Source of the DNA: Streptomyces chartreusis
Lineage (GTDB): Bacteria > Actinomycetota > Actinomycetes > Streptomycetales > Streptomycetaceae
Direction of reading: 5' to 3'
Length of the DNA: 64,000 nucleotides
Assembly: GCF_008704715.1 (NCBI RefSeq)
Contig: NZ_CP023689.1
Coordinates: forward strand, 2,108,001-2,172,000
Positions 47,482 to 55,914 of the stretch are shown one piece after another. How positions within the stretch are numbered: the first letter of the stretch is position 1; every line of letters starts with the position of its first letter. Under the pieces are notes generated by a model. That model had not been told where the DNA came from and did no database searches. It saw only the letters and a program-made list of their open reading frames with translations. The translations under genes were made by a program, and so were the position numbers.

Positions 47482-50301
47482 GTGACCGTGCGACGGGACT
47501 TCAAGGAGCCTGCCAGATGCCGCCCCGACCAGGTCATCGGCAGGGAGGAGCTGTTCACGGCGGCACGTGACCAGCTCGCGCGGGGCGGCAGCGTGCTGCT
47601 TCACGGCCCTGCCGGAATTGGGAAGTCGACGGTCCTGCGGGCATTGGCCGGCGAATGCGGCGCGACGGCGCGCACCGTGTTGCGCTGCTCGCCCACGGAG
47701 TCCGAATCCCACCTTCCCTTCCTGGCCCTGGCCGACCTCCTCGGCCTCGTCCTGGACGAGGTCTCCGACCGGCTCCCCGCCGCCCAGCTCACCGCCCTGG
47801 AGGCGGCGCTCACCGGTCGCGGCGAGTCCACCCTCCAGCGCGACGGCCTCGCCCTGCGCCTGGCCGTGCTGTCCGCGCTGAGGGCCCTCGCCGACACCGG
47901 CCCCGTCCTCGTCGTCGCCGACGACCTCCAGTGGCTGGATCCGGCCAGCGCCGAACTCCTCGGCTTCGCCGCCCGCCGCCTCGGCGACACCCCGGTGCGC
48001 ATGCTGTTCGCGGTGCGGACCGACGGCGAGGAGTACGACCGCCATCTACGCGCGTCTCCGCCGGACACCCTCGCCGTACGGCTTGGCCCGCTGTCCCGCG
48101 CCCAGATGTCCACCCTGCTCGAGAACCGCGGCTACACCGGCCTGCCCCGCTCCACCGTCCGGGACATCCACCGCACCAGCGGCGGCAACGCCCTGTTCGC
48201 CCTCGAACTGGGCCGCGCCCTCGCCGAGAACGCCACCCCGCCCCGCCCCGGCGAGCCGCTGCCGGTGCCGACCTCGCTGCGCGCCCTGGTGCTGAACCGG
48301 CTGGAGATGCTGTCGGACCAGGCCCGCCGCACGCTCCTCGTCGCGAGCGCCGGCGCCCGCCCGACCCTCGCCCTGCTGCACGCGGCCGGCCGGGACGACG
48401 CCGAGGCCGAGACCGCGCAGGCCGCCGAACTCGGGCTGCTGGCCACCGAACCGGAGGGTCCCGCCGTCCGGTTCGCGCACCCGATGATCTCCGCCGCGCT
48501 GTACGCGGAGGCACCCGCGCAGGAACGCCGGGCCGCACACGCGGCGCTGTCCACCGCCGCCTCCGACCCGATCGAACGCGCCCGGCACCTGGCCCTCGCG
48601 ACCACCGGCACCGACCCGGAGGTCGCCGCCCGGCTGGCCGAGGCCGCGGCGCTGGCCCGGGACCGGGGCGCCCCGTCGGTGGCCGCGCAGCTCTCCCTGC
48701 TCGCCGCCCGGCACACCCCGGCGGACGGCACGCCGAGCCCGGACGCGCTGCGGCTCGCCGCCACCGAGGACGCGATCACCGCGGGAGAGCTGGACCTCGC
48801 CCGGGACATCGCGCGCGAGGTGCTCGCCCGCACGGCCGTGCCGGCGGAGCGGGTGCGGGCCTGGATCGCGGTGATCGAGACGGCCGGCCACGCCATGACG
48901 GAGGTCGACTCGATCTTCCCGCAGGCGCTGGCCGACGCGGGCGAGGACCCGAAGCTGCTCGCGCTGGTCCACTACCAACTGACCTGGCGCGCCCTGCTCG
49001 TGGAGGGCGACTTCGACGAGGCCCGCGAGGAGGCCGGGTACGCGGCGGAGCTGGCCGCGCGGGCGGGTGACCGCTACACCGAGCTCCTGGCGCTCGCCCT
49101 GAAGGCGCAGATCGAGACCCTGATGGGCCACCCGGACGCCCCCGCGACCATCCGGCGCGCCCTCGAGGAACCCCAGGACCCGAGGGTGGCCTGCCATCAC
49201 AACGGGGCCGGCTACTCCCGCTTCCGCTGGCTGATCATGAGCGACCAGCTGCCCGAGGCCCGCGCGGCGGTCACCGCGCTGCTGCGCGAGGTGCGCCGGC
49301 ACGGCTGGGTCGAGAGCGAGGTGCACTTCCTGCGCGGGGTCGCGGAGACCGAACTGCACTCCGGCCACTGCGGACGCGCCCTGGACCTGGCCCGCGAGAG
49401 CCTGCGCCTCGCCCGTGACACCGGGATCGGCGAGGTCGCCTCCGCCGTGCTGACCTCGCTCGCGGAGGCGGCGGGCGGCGAGGTGGAGCGGGCGCTGACG
49501 CTGGCGCGGGAGGCGATGGAGCACGCCGAGGAGGACGGCGACCAGATGTACGTCTCCCGGGCCCTGGCCGCCCTCGGGCACGCCCAGCTGGTGGCCGGGG
49601 ACACCGAGGCGGCGGTGCGTTCACTGCGCCGGGTGCGTGAGGTGGAGCAGGGGCTCGGCATCACCGATCCGGCCCGCGGCCGCTGGCACGGCGACCTCGC
49701 CGAAGCCCTGGTGCGCTGCGGGGAGATCGCGGAGGCGCAGGACGTCATCGACGTCACCCGCGAGCAGGCGCTGCGGCTGGACCGTGAGAGCGTGCTCGCC
49801 GTCCTGGACCGCGCTCAGGCGCTGGTGCGCGCGGCACGCGGCGACCGGGACGCCGCGGTAGCCCAGTTGACGTCGGCCCAGGACCGGCTCGGCAAGCTGG
49901 GGTACGGCCTGGAGGAGGCGCGGGCCGCCTTCGCGCTGGCCCAACTGCGCGCCGGAGCCGCGGGTCCGACGTCGTACGACGAACCGGCCCGGCTGTTCCG
50001 CCGCTGCCGGGCGCTGCCGTGGCTGCGGCGGGTGGAGGCGGCGGCCGCGGTCGGCGCCGTGGAACCGGCTCCCGCTCCCCTCGTCGCACCGGACGGCCTC
50101 GACGGTCTGGACGGGCTCGCCTCGATGGAGCGTCAGGTCGCCGCGCTGGTCATGGAGGGCGCGACGAACCGGGAGATCGCCGCGCGCCTGTTCATCAGCG
50201 TCAAGACGGTCGAGGCGACCCTGACCCGGGTCTACCGCAAGCTCGGGATCCGGTCGCGGGTCGACATCGTCCGACTGGCGGCAGGGCGCCGCACGACGTG
50301 A
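47482..50301 (+). CDS. LAL-family regulator (AAA ATPase-LuxR)
   Basis: A 939-aa large ATP-binding LuxR protein. Near the N-terminus are Walker A GPAGIGKSTVLRAL (about 41-54) and Walker B VLVVADDLQWLDP (about 139-151) of a STAND-type AAA domain. A long helical TPR-like middle (about 350-840) follows. The C-terminal LuxR HTH is SMERQVAALVMEGATNREIAARLFISVKTVEATLTRVYRKLGIRSR (about 878-925). Such regulators integrate a ligand and ATP to activate promoters. The GTG start follows GGAGGGGAG. It points toward a secreted trypsin gene 222 bp downstream, a possible target. Confidence 0.9.
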   Translation: MTVRRDFKEPARCRPDQVIGREELFTAARDQLARGGSVLLHGPAGIGKSTVLRALAGECGATARTVLRCSPTESESHLPFLALADLLGLVLDEVSDRLPAAQLTALEAALTGRGESTLQRDGLALRLAVLSALRALADTGPVLVVADDLQWLDPASAELLGFAARRLGDTPVRMLFAVRTDGEEYDRHLRASPPDTLAVRLGPLSRAQMSTLLENRGYTGLPRSTVRDIHRTSGGNALFALELGRALAENATPPRPGEPLPVPTSLRALVLNRLEMLSDQARRTLLVASAGARPTLALLHAAGRDDAEAETAQAAELGLLATEPEGPAVRFAHPMISAALYAEAPAQERRAAHAALSTAASDPIERARHLALATTGTDPEVAARLAEAAALARDRGAPSVAAQLSLLAARHTPADGTPSPDALRLAATEDAITAGELDLARDIAREVLARTAVPAERVRAWIAVIETAGHAMTEVDSIFPQALADAGEDPKLLALVHYQLTWRALLVEGDFDEAREEAGYAAELAARAGDRYTELLALALKAQIETLMGHPDAPATIRRALEEPQDPRVACHHNGAGYSRFRWLIMSDQLPEARAAVTALLREVRRHGWVESEVHFLRGVAETELHSGHCGRALDLARESLRLARDTGIGEVASAVLTSLAEAAGGEVERALTLAREAMEHAEEDGDQMYVSRALAALGHAQLVAGDTEAAVRSLRRVREVEQGLGITDPARGRWHGDLAEALVRCGEIAEAQDVIDVTREQALRLDRESVLAVLDRAQALVRAARGDRDAAVAQLTSAQDRLGKLGYGLEEARAAFALAQLRAGAAGPTSYDEPARLFRRCRALPWLRRVEAAAAVGAVEPAPAPLVAPDGLDGLDGLASMERQVAALVMEGATNREIAARLFISVKTVEATLTRVYRKLGIRSRVDIVRLAAGRRTT

Positions 50302-50523
50302 ATTTCACCCTTCCAGGTCGGTCCGCACAGGTTTAGCGGTACACGACCGAGGGTTTTCCCTGCCCAACTCCCTTAGGGGGTTCCCTCATTGGGAAGGGGA
50401 ACGTCCGGGACCTACCTTATGGGTGTGCCGCTCGCCCGGGCACACGGGGGCCGGTCCCGCGTCCCTCGTGAAACCCCCCACACCCGTGCGACCCCCCACC
50501 GGCAATCCCCCTCGAGGAGTCTC

Positions 50524-51312
50524 ATGTTCGGGCTCACCCGTGCCAGAAGGACGGCCGCCGTGGCGGCCACCGTCGCCGCCGCCGCGGCGGCCCTGCTCAG
50601 TGCCCCCACCGCTGAGGCCGCCGACTCGCGCATCGTGGGCGGTTCGACCACCACGACGAGCGCGTACCCGTTCATGATGCAGATCACCGACGCCTCGCAG
50701 AACCAGTTCTGCGGCGGCACCCTGGTCTCGGCCACCAAGGTCGTCACCGCCGCCCACTGCATGGTCGGCGAGAGCAACTCCAGCGTCCGGGTGGTCGGCG
50801 GCCGCACCTACCTCAACGGCACGAACGGCACGGTCCGCCGGGTCAGCGACATCTGGATCCACCCGGACTACCAGGACGTCACCCAGGGCAACGACGTGGC
50901 CGTGCTGACCCTGTCCACGTCGATGTCGTACACGCCGGCCTCGTACGTCGGCTCCTCGGACACCGGTGTGTACGCCGCGGGCACCACGGCCCGCATCCTC
51001 GGCTGGGGCACCACCTCCTCGGGCGGCAGCTCCTCCAACCAGCTGCGCACGGCGACCGTGCCCACGGTCTCCGACGCCGGCTGTGCGAGCTCCTACGGTT
51101 CGGACTTCATCGCGTCCGACATGGTTTGCGCCGGATACACCTCCGGCGGCGTCGACACCTGCCAGGGCGACAGCGGCGGTCCCCTGCTCATCGGGGGCGT
51201 CCTGGCAGGGATCACTTCCTGGGGCGAAGGTTGCGCCCAGGCCGGTCACCCGGGTGTCTACACCCGGCTGACCACGTTCTCGGACGAGGTGACCGAGCAG
51301 ATCGGTTCCTGA
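50524..51312 (+). CDS. Secreted trypsin-like serine protease
   Basis: A 262-aa S1-family protease. Residues 1-32 are a signal peptide with an Ala-rich core, a short propeptide ends ADSR, and the mature enzyme begins IVGG (about 38), as in S. griseus trypsin. The catalytic triad is complete: TAAHC (His near 79), GNDVAVLTL (Asp) and CQGDSGGPL (Ser). The specificity-pocket Asp precedes that Ser by six (VDTCQGDSG), so cleavage after Lys or Arg is expected. Six Cys form the usual disulfides. GAGGAG precedes the ATG. A 16-bp stem-loop terminator follows at 51364. Confidence 0.94.
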   Translation: MFGLTRARRTAAVAATVAAAAAALLSAPTAEAADSRIVGGSTTTTSAYPFMMQITDASQNQFCGGTLVSATKVVTAAHCMVGESNSSVRVVGGRTYLNGTNGTVRRVSDIWIHPDYQDVTQGNDVAVLTLSTSMSYTPASYVGSSDTGVYAAGTTARILGWGTTSSGGSSSNQLRTATVPTVSDAGCASSYGSDFIASDMVCAGYTSGGVDTCQGDSGGPLLIGGVLAGITSWGEGCAQAGHPGVYTRLTTFSDEVTEQIGS

Positions 51313-51363
51313 TCGGCAACGTCGTCCAGAAGGTCTCCTGAGCACACCTCAGGTGAAAGACCG

Positions 51364-51404
51364 GGGGGCGTTGCGGGCCTCCACGAGCGGCCCGCAACGC
51401 CCCC
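51364..51404 (+). terminator. Perfect 16-bp stem-loop after the trypsin gene
   Basis: GGGGGCGTTGCGGGCC (51364-51379) pairs fully with 51389-51404 around a 9-base loop, 51 bp past the trypsin stop and 56 bp before the LysE start. It is a convincing terminator separating the two genes. Confidence 0.82.
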
Positions 51405-51460
51405 TATCCATGTCCGCCCGCCGCGGGGTTGAATGGCCGGGTTCCACGGAGGTGATGGTC

Positions 51461-52108
51461 ATGGTGTCCACCGACCGGCTTTTGGCGTTCGCGGCGATGT
51501 CGCTGCTGGTGGTCCTGATCCCGGGACCCAGCGTGCTGTTCGTGATCGGCCGGGCGCTCGCCCACGGCCGCCGCACCGCGGTCGCGACGGCCATCGGCAA
51601 CGTCTTCGGCTCGTACGCGCTGGTGATCGCGGTCGCGGTGGGCATCGGCTCGCTGGTGGAGCGGTCCGCCGCGATCTACCTCGCGGTCAAACTGGCGGGC
51701 GCGGCCTATCTGGTGTTCCTGGGCGTCCAGGCGTTCCGGCACCGGCGGGAGCTGCGGGTGTCGGCGGCCGAACCCGCCTCGGCGCGTCCGGCCCGCGGTG
51801 ATCTGCGCACGGTCCTCGACGGCGCCCTGGTCGGCATCACCAATCCCAAGGGCGTCGTGTTCTTCGCCGCCGTACTCCCCCAGTTCGTGGACCAGTCCGC
51901 GGGCCGGGTCCCCCTGCAGATGCTGCTGCTGGGGCTGATCCCGATCATGATCGGCCTGGTCACGGACACCGCGTGGGGCCTGACGGCGTCCGCCACGCGC
52001 ACCTGGTTCGCCCGCTCGGACCGGCGGCTGTCGCTGATCGGCGGCGCCGGCGGCTTCACCATGATCGGGCTCGGCGTGACGGTGGCGGTGACGGGCCGCG
52101 CGGACTGA
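51461..52108 (+). CDS. LysE/RhtB-family amino-acid exporter
   Basis: A 215-aa membrane protein with about six helices of the LysE/RhtB translocator family, exporting amino acids or their analogues. Signs are LIPGPSVLFVIGRALAHGRRTAVATAIGN (about 19-48), the VKLAGAAYLVFLGVQAFR helix (about 75-92) and GITNPKGVVFFAAVLPQFVDQ (about 126-146). The start was set at the ATG 8 bases after CGGAGG, not at the ATG two codons earlier. It ends 14 bp before the convergent glycosylase gene. Substrate unassigned. Confidence 0.85.
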   Translation: MVSTDRLLAFAAMSLLVVLIPGPSVLFVIGRALAHGRRTAVATAIGNVFGSYALVIAVAVGIGSLVERSAAIYLAVKLAGAAYLVFLGVQAFRHRRELRVSAAEPASARPARGDLRTVLDGALVGITNPKGVVFFAAVLPQFVDQSAGRVPLQMLLLGLIPIMIGLVTDTAWGLTASATRTWFARSDRRLSLIGGAGGFTMIGLGVTVAVTGRAD

Positions 52109-52122
52109 GGAACGCCGCCCGG

Positions 52123-53226
52123 CTACGGCAGGACGGTCCCGAACCGGATGTCGTACGACTCCTGCGGGTGCATGACCTGAAGCGTGCGTGCCGCCTCCTC
52201 GGTCACCTCCTTGCACTGGGCCTTGGTCAGCTCGGCGAACGGCTCGATGACGAGGGCATCGTCGAGGATGCGCCACACGCCGGCGAGGAAGCCGTCGACG
52301 AGGAACGGGCAGTAGACGGTGTTCGCCTGCCAGGTGCGGCCGCGGTTCGCGGGCGGCACGACCCGGGTGCGGTCGGCGTGGGAGAGCAGCAGGTTGTCGA
52401 ACTCCGGCAGGAAGCGGGGCGGCGCCGGGGTGTCCTCGTCGGGGCGGGGGGCGTCGGGGAGGTCGAAGAGTTCGACGCCGTTCTCGTCCCGGAAGACGAG
52501 CAGCTCGGGGCGCAGACGCTCGAAGGCGGGGCGCATCCGGGTCAGCCCGGACCAGGTCTGCATGTCCTTCACGGACGCCGGCCCGAAGGCGGCCAGATAG
52601 CGCAGGACCGTGGCGTCGGCCGAGGCGGCCGGCTCGGCGGGGCGCCCCAGCCAGTGCTCGACGGTGGTGAGGGAGACCTGTGCGCCGCGGCCCCACAGTC
52701 CGCGCGGGGTGACCTGGACGAGGGGCAGCTTGCAGCGGGCGGCGACGGCCAGGGACTGCGGGTCGGCGTCCGGCCACTCGGCGCCGAGTGCCTCGCGCAG
52801 CTGCTTCATGGTGCGCGGCTCGGCCTCGACGAGTTCACGGGAGAGCACGGCGAGCCGGTCCAGGTCGACGCCGACGAGGCCCTTGCGGAAGTAGTTGATC
52901 TCGCGGTCCCGCGCGGGCTGCACCAGCGGGCGCAGGGCAAGGCTGTCCTCGGCGCTGTGCAGGTGGATCGTCGAGCGCATGGTGACCATCCGCACGGCCG
53001 AGCGGTCGGCGAGCAGCCCGGACAGGTCCTCGGGCGTGAAGCCGTCGAGACGGGCCGCGAGGGCGTAGTACGGCGGCTTGACCTCCTGCGCCTGGAGGCC
53101 GACCAGATGCTCCACGGCCGCCATGGCGGACAGCGGCGAGCGGCGCAGCAGGAGCTGCCGGTCGAGGGTGGCGCGGTTGAGGGCGCGGGTGCTGAGGACG
53201 GGCTCTGCCGTGGTCCGCTTCGTCAT
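52123..53226 (-). CDS. AlkZ/AlkX-like winged-helix DNA glycosylase (HTH_42)
   Basis: A 367-aa protein of the winged-helix HTH_42 family, whose studied members (AlkZ of Streptomyces, AlkX/YcaQ of E. coli) remove alkylated or cross-linked bases from DNA. The catalytic QxQ motif is present at residues 45-47 (LVGLQAQE). Other family marks are VRMVTMRSTIHLHS (about 77-90), YLAAFGPASVKDMQTWSGL (about 212) and FLPEFDNLLLSHADR with VDGFLAGVWRI in the C-terminal barrel. Several AlkZ proteins give self-resistance to azinomycin-like agents; here no such biosynthetic genes are adjacent. Confidence 0.8.
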   Translation of the reverse strand: MTKRTTAEPVLSTRALNRATLDRQLLLRRSPLSAMAAVEHLVGLQAQEVKPPYYALAARLDGFTPEDLSGLLADRSAVRMVTMRSTIHLHSAEDSLALRPLVQPARDREINYFRKGLVGVDLDRLAVLSRELVEAEPRTMKQLREALGAEWPDADPQSLAVAARCKLPLVQVTPRGLWGRGAQVSLTTVEHWLGRPAEPAASADATVLRYLAAFGPASVKDMQTWSGLTRMRPAFERLRPELLVFRDENGVELFDLPDAPRPDEDTPAPPRFLPEFDNLLLSHADRTRVVPPANRGRTWQANTVYCPFLVDGFLAGVWRILDDALVIEPFAELTKAQCKEVTEEAARTLQVMHPQESYDIRFGTVLP

Positions 53227-53377
53227 ACCGGTCACGCTAGCGAGGCTTGCGGACACCTTCTGTCCGCAACTCTCACGCGGTCCTGGATCGGCTCGCCCCG
53301 CCCATGTCATTCGCCCCGTATATCCTGCTCGGTGATCACGCACCTGCACCCGCCGCCCCGATCGGGAGGGAGCCGCA

Positions 53378-54535
53378 ATGTCCGAGCGACGCCCCCGCCC
53401 CGCCTCGAAGAACCCCATGAAGTCCGTGTGGCGCCGCGGTTTCACCCCGCCGCCCGCGGAGCCCCCCGCGCCGGCGCCCGCGCCGCCCTCCGGTGCTCCG
53501 GAGCAGTCCGAGGTGGTCAGCGTCGTGCAGGCGGCGCTGTACCGGGACGGCGTGCGGGTGTCCTCCCCCGCCACGCTCGCCGAGACCTACCGCGAGTTGC
53601 GCGACCAGCCGTCCGGCATGGCGTGGATCGGCCTGGCCCGGCCCACGGAGGCCGAGCTGCTGTCCCTGGCCGCCGAGTTCGACCTGCATCCGCTGGCCGT
53701 CGAGGACGCGATGGAGGCACATCAGCGGCCCAAGCTGGAGCGCTACGGCGAGACGCTCTTCGTGGTGCTGCGCGCGGCCCGCTACCTCGACGCGCCCGAG
53801 GAGGTCGACTTCGGCGAGCTCCATGTCTTCGTCGGCCCCGACTTCGTGATCACGGTCCGGCATGGCGCGGCCCCCGATCTGTCGGGGGTGCGCAGGCGCA
53901 TGGAGGAGACGCCCGAGCTGCTCAAACTCGGCCCGGAGGCGGTGCTCTACGCGATACTGGACGCGGTCGTCGACGGCTACGAGCCAGTCGTGGCGGGCGT
54001 CCAGATCGACATCGACGAGATCGAGACCGAGGTCTTCCGCGGTGACCCCGAGGTCTCCCGCCGCATCTACGAACTCTCCCGCGAGATGGTCGAGTTCCAG
54101 CGCGCCACCCGCCCGCTCGTCGGCATGCTGCACGGCCTGATGGCGGGCTTCTCCAAGTACGGCACGGACGAGGAGCTCCAGCGCTATCTGCGTGACGTGG
54201 CCGATCACGTCACGCACACCAGCGAGCGCGTGGACGGCTTCCGCCAGGCCCTCACCGAGATCCTCACGGTCAACGCGACCCTGGTCACGCAGCAGCAGAA
54301 CGCGGAGATGCGGGCGCTCGCGGAGGCGGGGTTCGAGCAGAACGAGGAGATCAAACGGATCTCGTCGTGGGCGGCCATCCTCTTCGCCCCGACCCTCGTC
54401 GGCACCATCTACGGCATGAACTTCGACCACATGCCGGAGCTGCACTGGGTGTTCGGCTACCCGTTCGCGATCGCCCTGATGGCCGTCGTGTGCACCAGCC
54501 TGTACGTCATCTTCAAGCGCAAGGACTGGCTCTGA
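53378..54535 (+). CDS. corA: CorA-family magnesium/cobalt channel
   Basis: A 385-aa CorA-type pentameric divalent-cation channel. A Pro/Ala-rich N-terminal tail (1-45) precedes the alpha/beta cytoplasmic domain and long stalk helix (about 230-320). Two C-terminal membrane helices follow, the first ending in YGMNFDHMPEL, where GMN (about 346-348) is the selectivity motif, and the second being a Phe/Val-rich helix before KRKDWL. It would import Mg2+ (or Co2+, Ni2+). Nickel uptake for the hydrogenase is conceivable but not indicated by position. Confidence 0.92.
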   Translation: MSERRPRPASKNPMKSVWRRGFTPPPAEPPAPAPAPPSGAPEQSEVVSVVQAALYRDGVRVSSPATLAETYRELRDQPSGMAWIGLARPTEAELLSLAAEFDLHPLAVEDAMEAHQRPKLERYGETLFVVLRAARYLDAPEEVDFGELHVFVGPDFVITVRHGAAPDLSGVRRRMEETPELLKLGPEAVLYAILDAVVDGYEPVVAGVQIDIDEIETEVFRGDPEVSRRIYELSREMVEFQRATRPLVGMLHGLMAGFSKYGTDEELQRYLRDVADHVTHTSERVDGFRQALTEILTVNATLVTQQQNAEMRALAEAGFEQNEEIKRISSWAAILFAPTLVGTIYGMNFDHMPELHWVFGYPFAIALMAVVCTSLYVIFKRKDWL

Positions 54536-54543
54536 GCACAGGG

Positions 54544-55290
54544 TCAGGCGGCGGGCAGGGGCCAGGTGGCGAGGGGGTTGCCGCTGGGTTCGGCGGAGCC
54601 CTTGCCCGGCTCGACGGTGATGGCGAGGGAGTCGGCGGTACCCGGCGGGGGCAGGGACACGGCCTGAAGGGCGGTTCTGGCGGCGAGGAGGCCGGCGGAG
54701 CGGACATGGTTCCCGGGGGCGATGTACCAGAGCTGGTAGGTCCTGTCCGGGGGCAGCGGGGCCAGGTCCTCGCAGAAGTAGGCGGCCTGGTCCAGGTGGC
54801 GTGACACCGCGACGGTGCCGGTGCCGCCGTAGGGGACGTCCTGCCTGACGAAGGTGGTGTCGGGGGCCGACAGGAGCCGGGTGAGGTCGGCGGTCCTGCT
54901 GTCGGCCGCCTGACGCGTCTGCTGCGCCTCCTGGTGCTGCCAGGCCGCCAGACCCCCGAACGCGGCGGCCGCGGCCAGACAGGCGGCCAGCGCGAGATTC
55001 AGCATCCGGGGCGTGAACCGCCGGCCGCGGTGCTCACCTTCCCGAGCCCCGGGCGTCGGGGGGAGCTGAGGGGTCCGGGCCGCCTCGGCGAGGACACGGT
55101 CCTTCAGCTCCGGCGGAGGGGTGCGGGCCGCCGCGAGTCCGAGCCAGGTGGCGGCCTGCTGATGAAGCGCGATCTCGTGCGCGCAGTCGGGGCAGTCGGC
55201 GGCGTGCCGCAGGAACCTCTCGCGCTCCTCCCGGGTGAGGGCGTCCACCGCGAAGGCACCCGCGAGGTCGTGTGCGTCGGCGGTGATCAC
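54544..55290 (-). CDS. Zinc-dependent anti-sigma factor, RskA-like
   Basis: A 248-aa membrane anti-sigma factor. The N-terminal cytoplasmic ~75 residues contain the ZAS motif HAADCPDCAHE (about 30-40) and the helix FAVDALTREERERFLRH. A single membrane helix (LNLALAACLAAAAAFGGLAAW, about 100-120) leads to a ~125-residue outside domain of the RskA family (TGTVAVSRHLDQAAYFCEDLAPLPPDRTYQLWYIAPG, ending VEPGKGSAEPSGNPLATW). The GTG start overlaps the sigma-factor stop by 4 bp, the usual sigK-rskA arrangement. It is released by regulated proteolysis in the family. Confidence 0.9.
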   Translation of the reverse strand: MITADAHDLAGAFAVDALTREERERFLRHAADCPDCAHEIALHQQAATWLGLAAARTPPPELKDRVLAEAARTPQLPPTPGAREGEHRGRRFTPRMLNLALAACLAAAAAFGGLAAWQHQEAQQTRQAADSRTADLTRLLSAPDTTFVRQDVPYGGTGTVAVSRHLDQAAYFCEDLAPLPPDRTYQLWYIAPGNHVRSAGLLAARTALQAVSLPPPGTADSLAITVEPGKGSAEPSGNPLATWPLPAA

Positions 55291-55883
55291 GGAGGATCTC
55301 CCAGGCAGTGCCGCAGGTGGGTCAGTGCCCTGCGCAGGCGGCTCTTGACGGTGCCCAGCGGCAGGGACAGCGCCGCGGCGATCTCGGTCTGGGTCAGGCC
55401 CTGGTAGTAGGCCAGCACCACCGGCTGCCGCAGCTCGGCGGTGAGCTCCTTCAAGCAGGAGCGCACCTGTTCGCGTTCCCCGATCGACTCCACCGTCTCC
55501 ACGACGTCGTCGTACGCGAGAGCGGCTTCCTGCTGGGAGACGGTGCGCTCGCGTTCCGCGGACCGCTGCAGGGTGCGGACGCTGTCCACGGCGCGGTGGT
55601 GGGCGATGGTCATCATCCAGGTCATGGCGTGCCCGTTCTCGGGCCGGTAGCGGGGGGCGCTCTGCCAGACCTCGAGCATGACCTCCTGGGCGACCTCCTC
55701 GGCACGTCCCTGGTCCTGGAGGACTCGGCACGCCATGCCGTAGATCGGGCCGGCGGCCACGTCGTAGAGGCGGCTGAAGGCGTCCCTGCTGCCGGCGGCG
55801 ACGGAGACCAGCAGACGGTCCGTCTCGGCTGCACCGATGTGCCGGGCCTCGGAGGCCTGCCGCTTCGCCACAGCCTCTCCCAC
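55287..55883 (-). CDS. ECF RNA polymerase sigma factor, SigK-like
   Basis: A 198-aa group 4 sigma factor. Region 2 is DAFSRLYDVAAGPIYGMACRVLQDQGRAEEVAQEVMLEVWQSAPRY (about 35-80) with the SigK-type VMLEVW box. Region 4 is LRQPVVLAYYQGLTQTEIAAALSLPLGTVKSRLRRALTHLRHCL (about 148-190). It is controlled by the RskA-like anti-sigma encoded next. The GTG at 55883 is used here; a GTG at 55871 with GGGAGAGG just before it is equally possible. It lies 31 bp after sbnA on the same strand, so some read-through from the Dap cluster is likely. Confidence 0.88.
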   Translation of the reverse strand: MGEAVAKRQASEARHIGAAETDRLLVSVAAGSRDAFSRLYDVAAGPIYGMACRVLQDQGRAEEVAQEVMLEVWQSAPRYRPENGHAMTWMMTIAHHRAVDSVRTLQRSAERERTVSQQEAALAYDDVVETVESIGEREQVRSCLKELTAELRQPVVLAYYQGLTQTEIAAALSLPLGTVKSRLRRALTHLRHCLGDPP

Positions 55884-55914
55884 CTGTGTGTGCCTCGATG
55901 CGCAGTGCCGGGAG

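Noticed and set aside
50302..50523. Repeats of TTCCC/GGGAA before the trypsin gene as a defined operator
   Set aside because: The repeats are short and irregular and I could not define a dyad with constant spacing.
53378..54535. CorA as a dedicated nickel importer for the hydrogenase
   Set aside because: It lies about 18 kb from the hydrogenase locus beside an unrelated sigma/anti-sigma pair, and CorA proteins mainly move magnesium.
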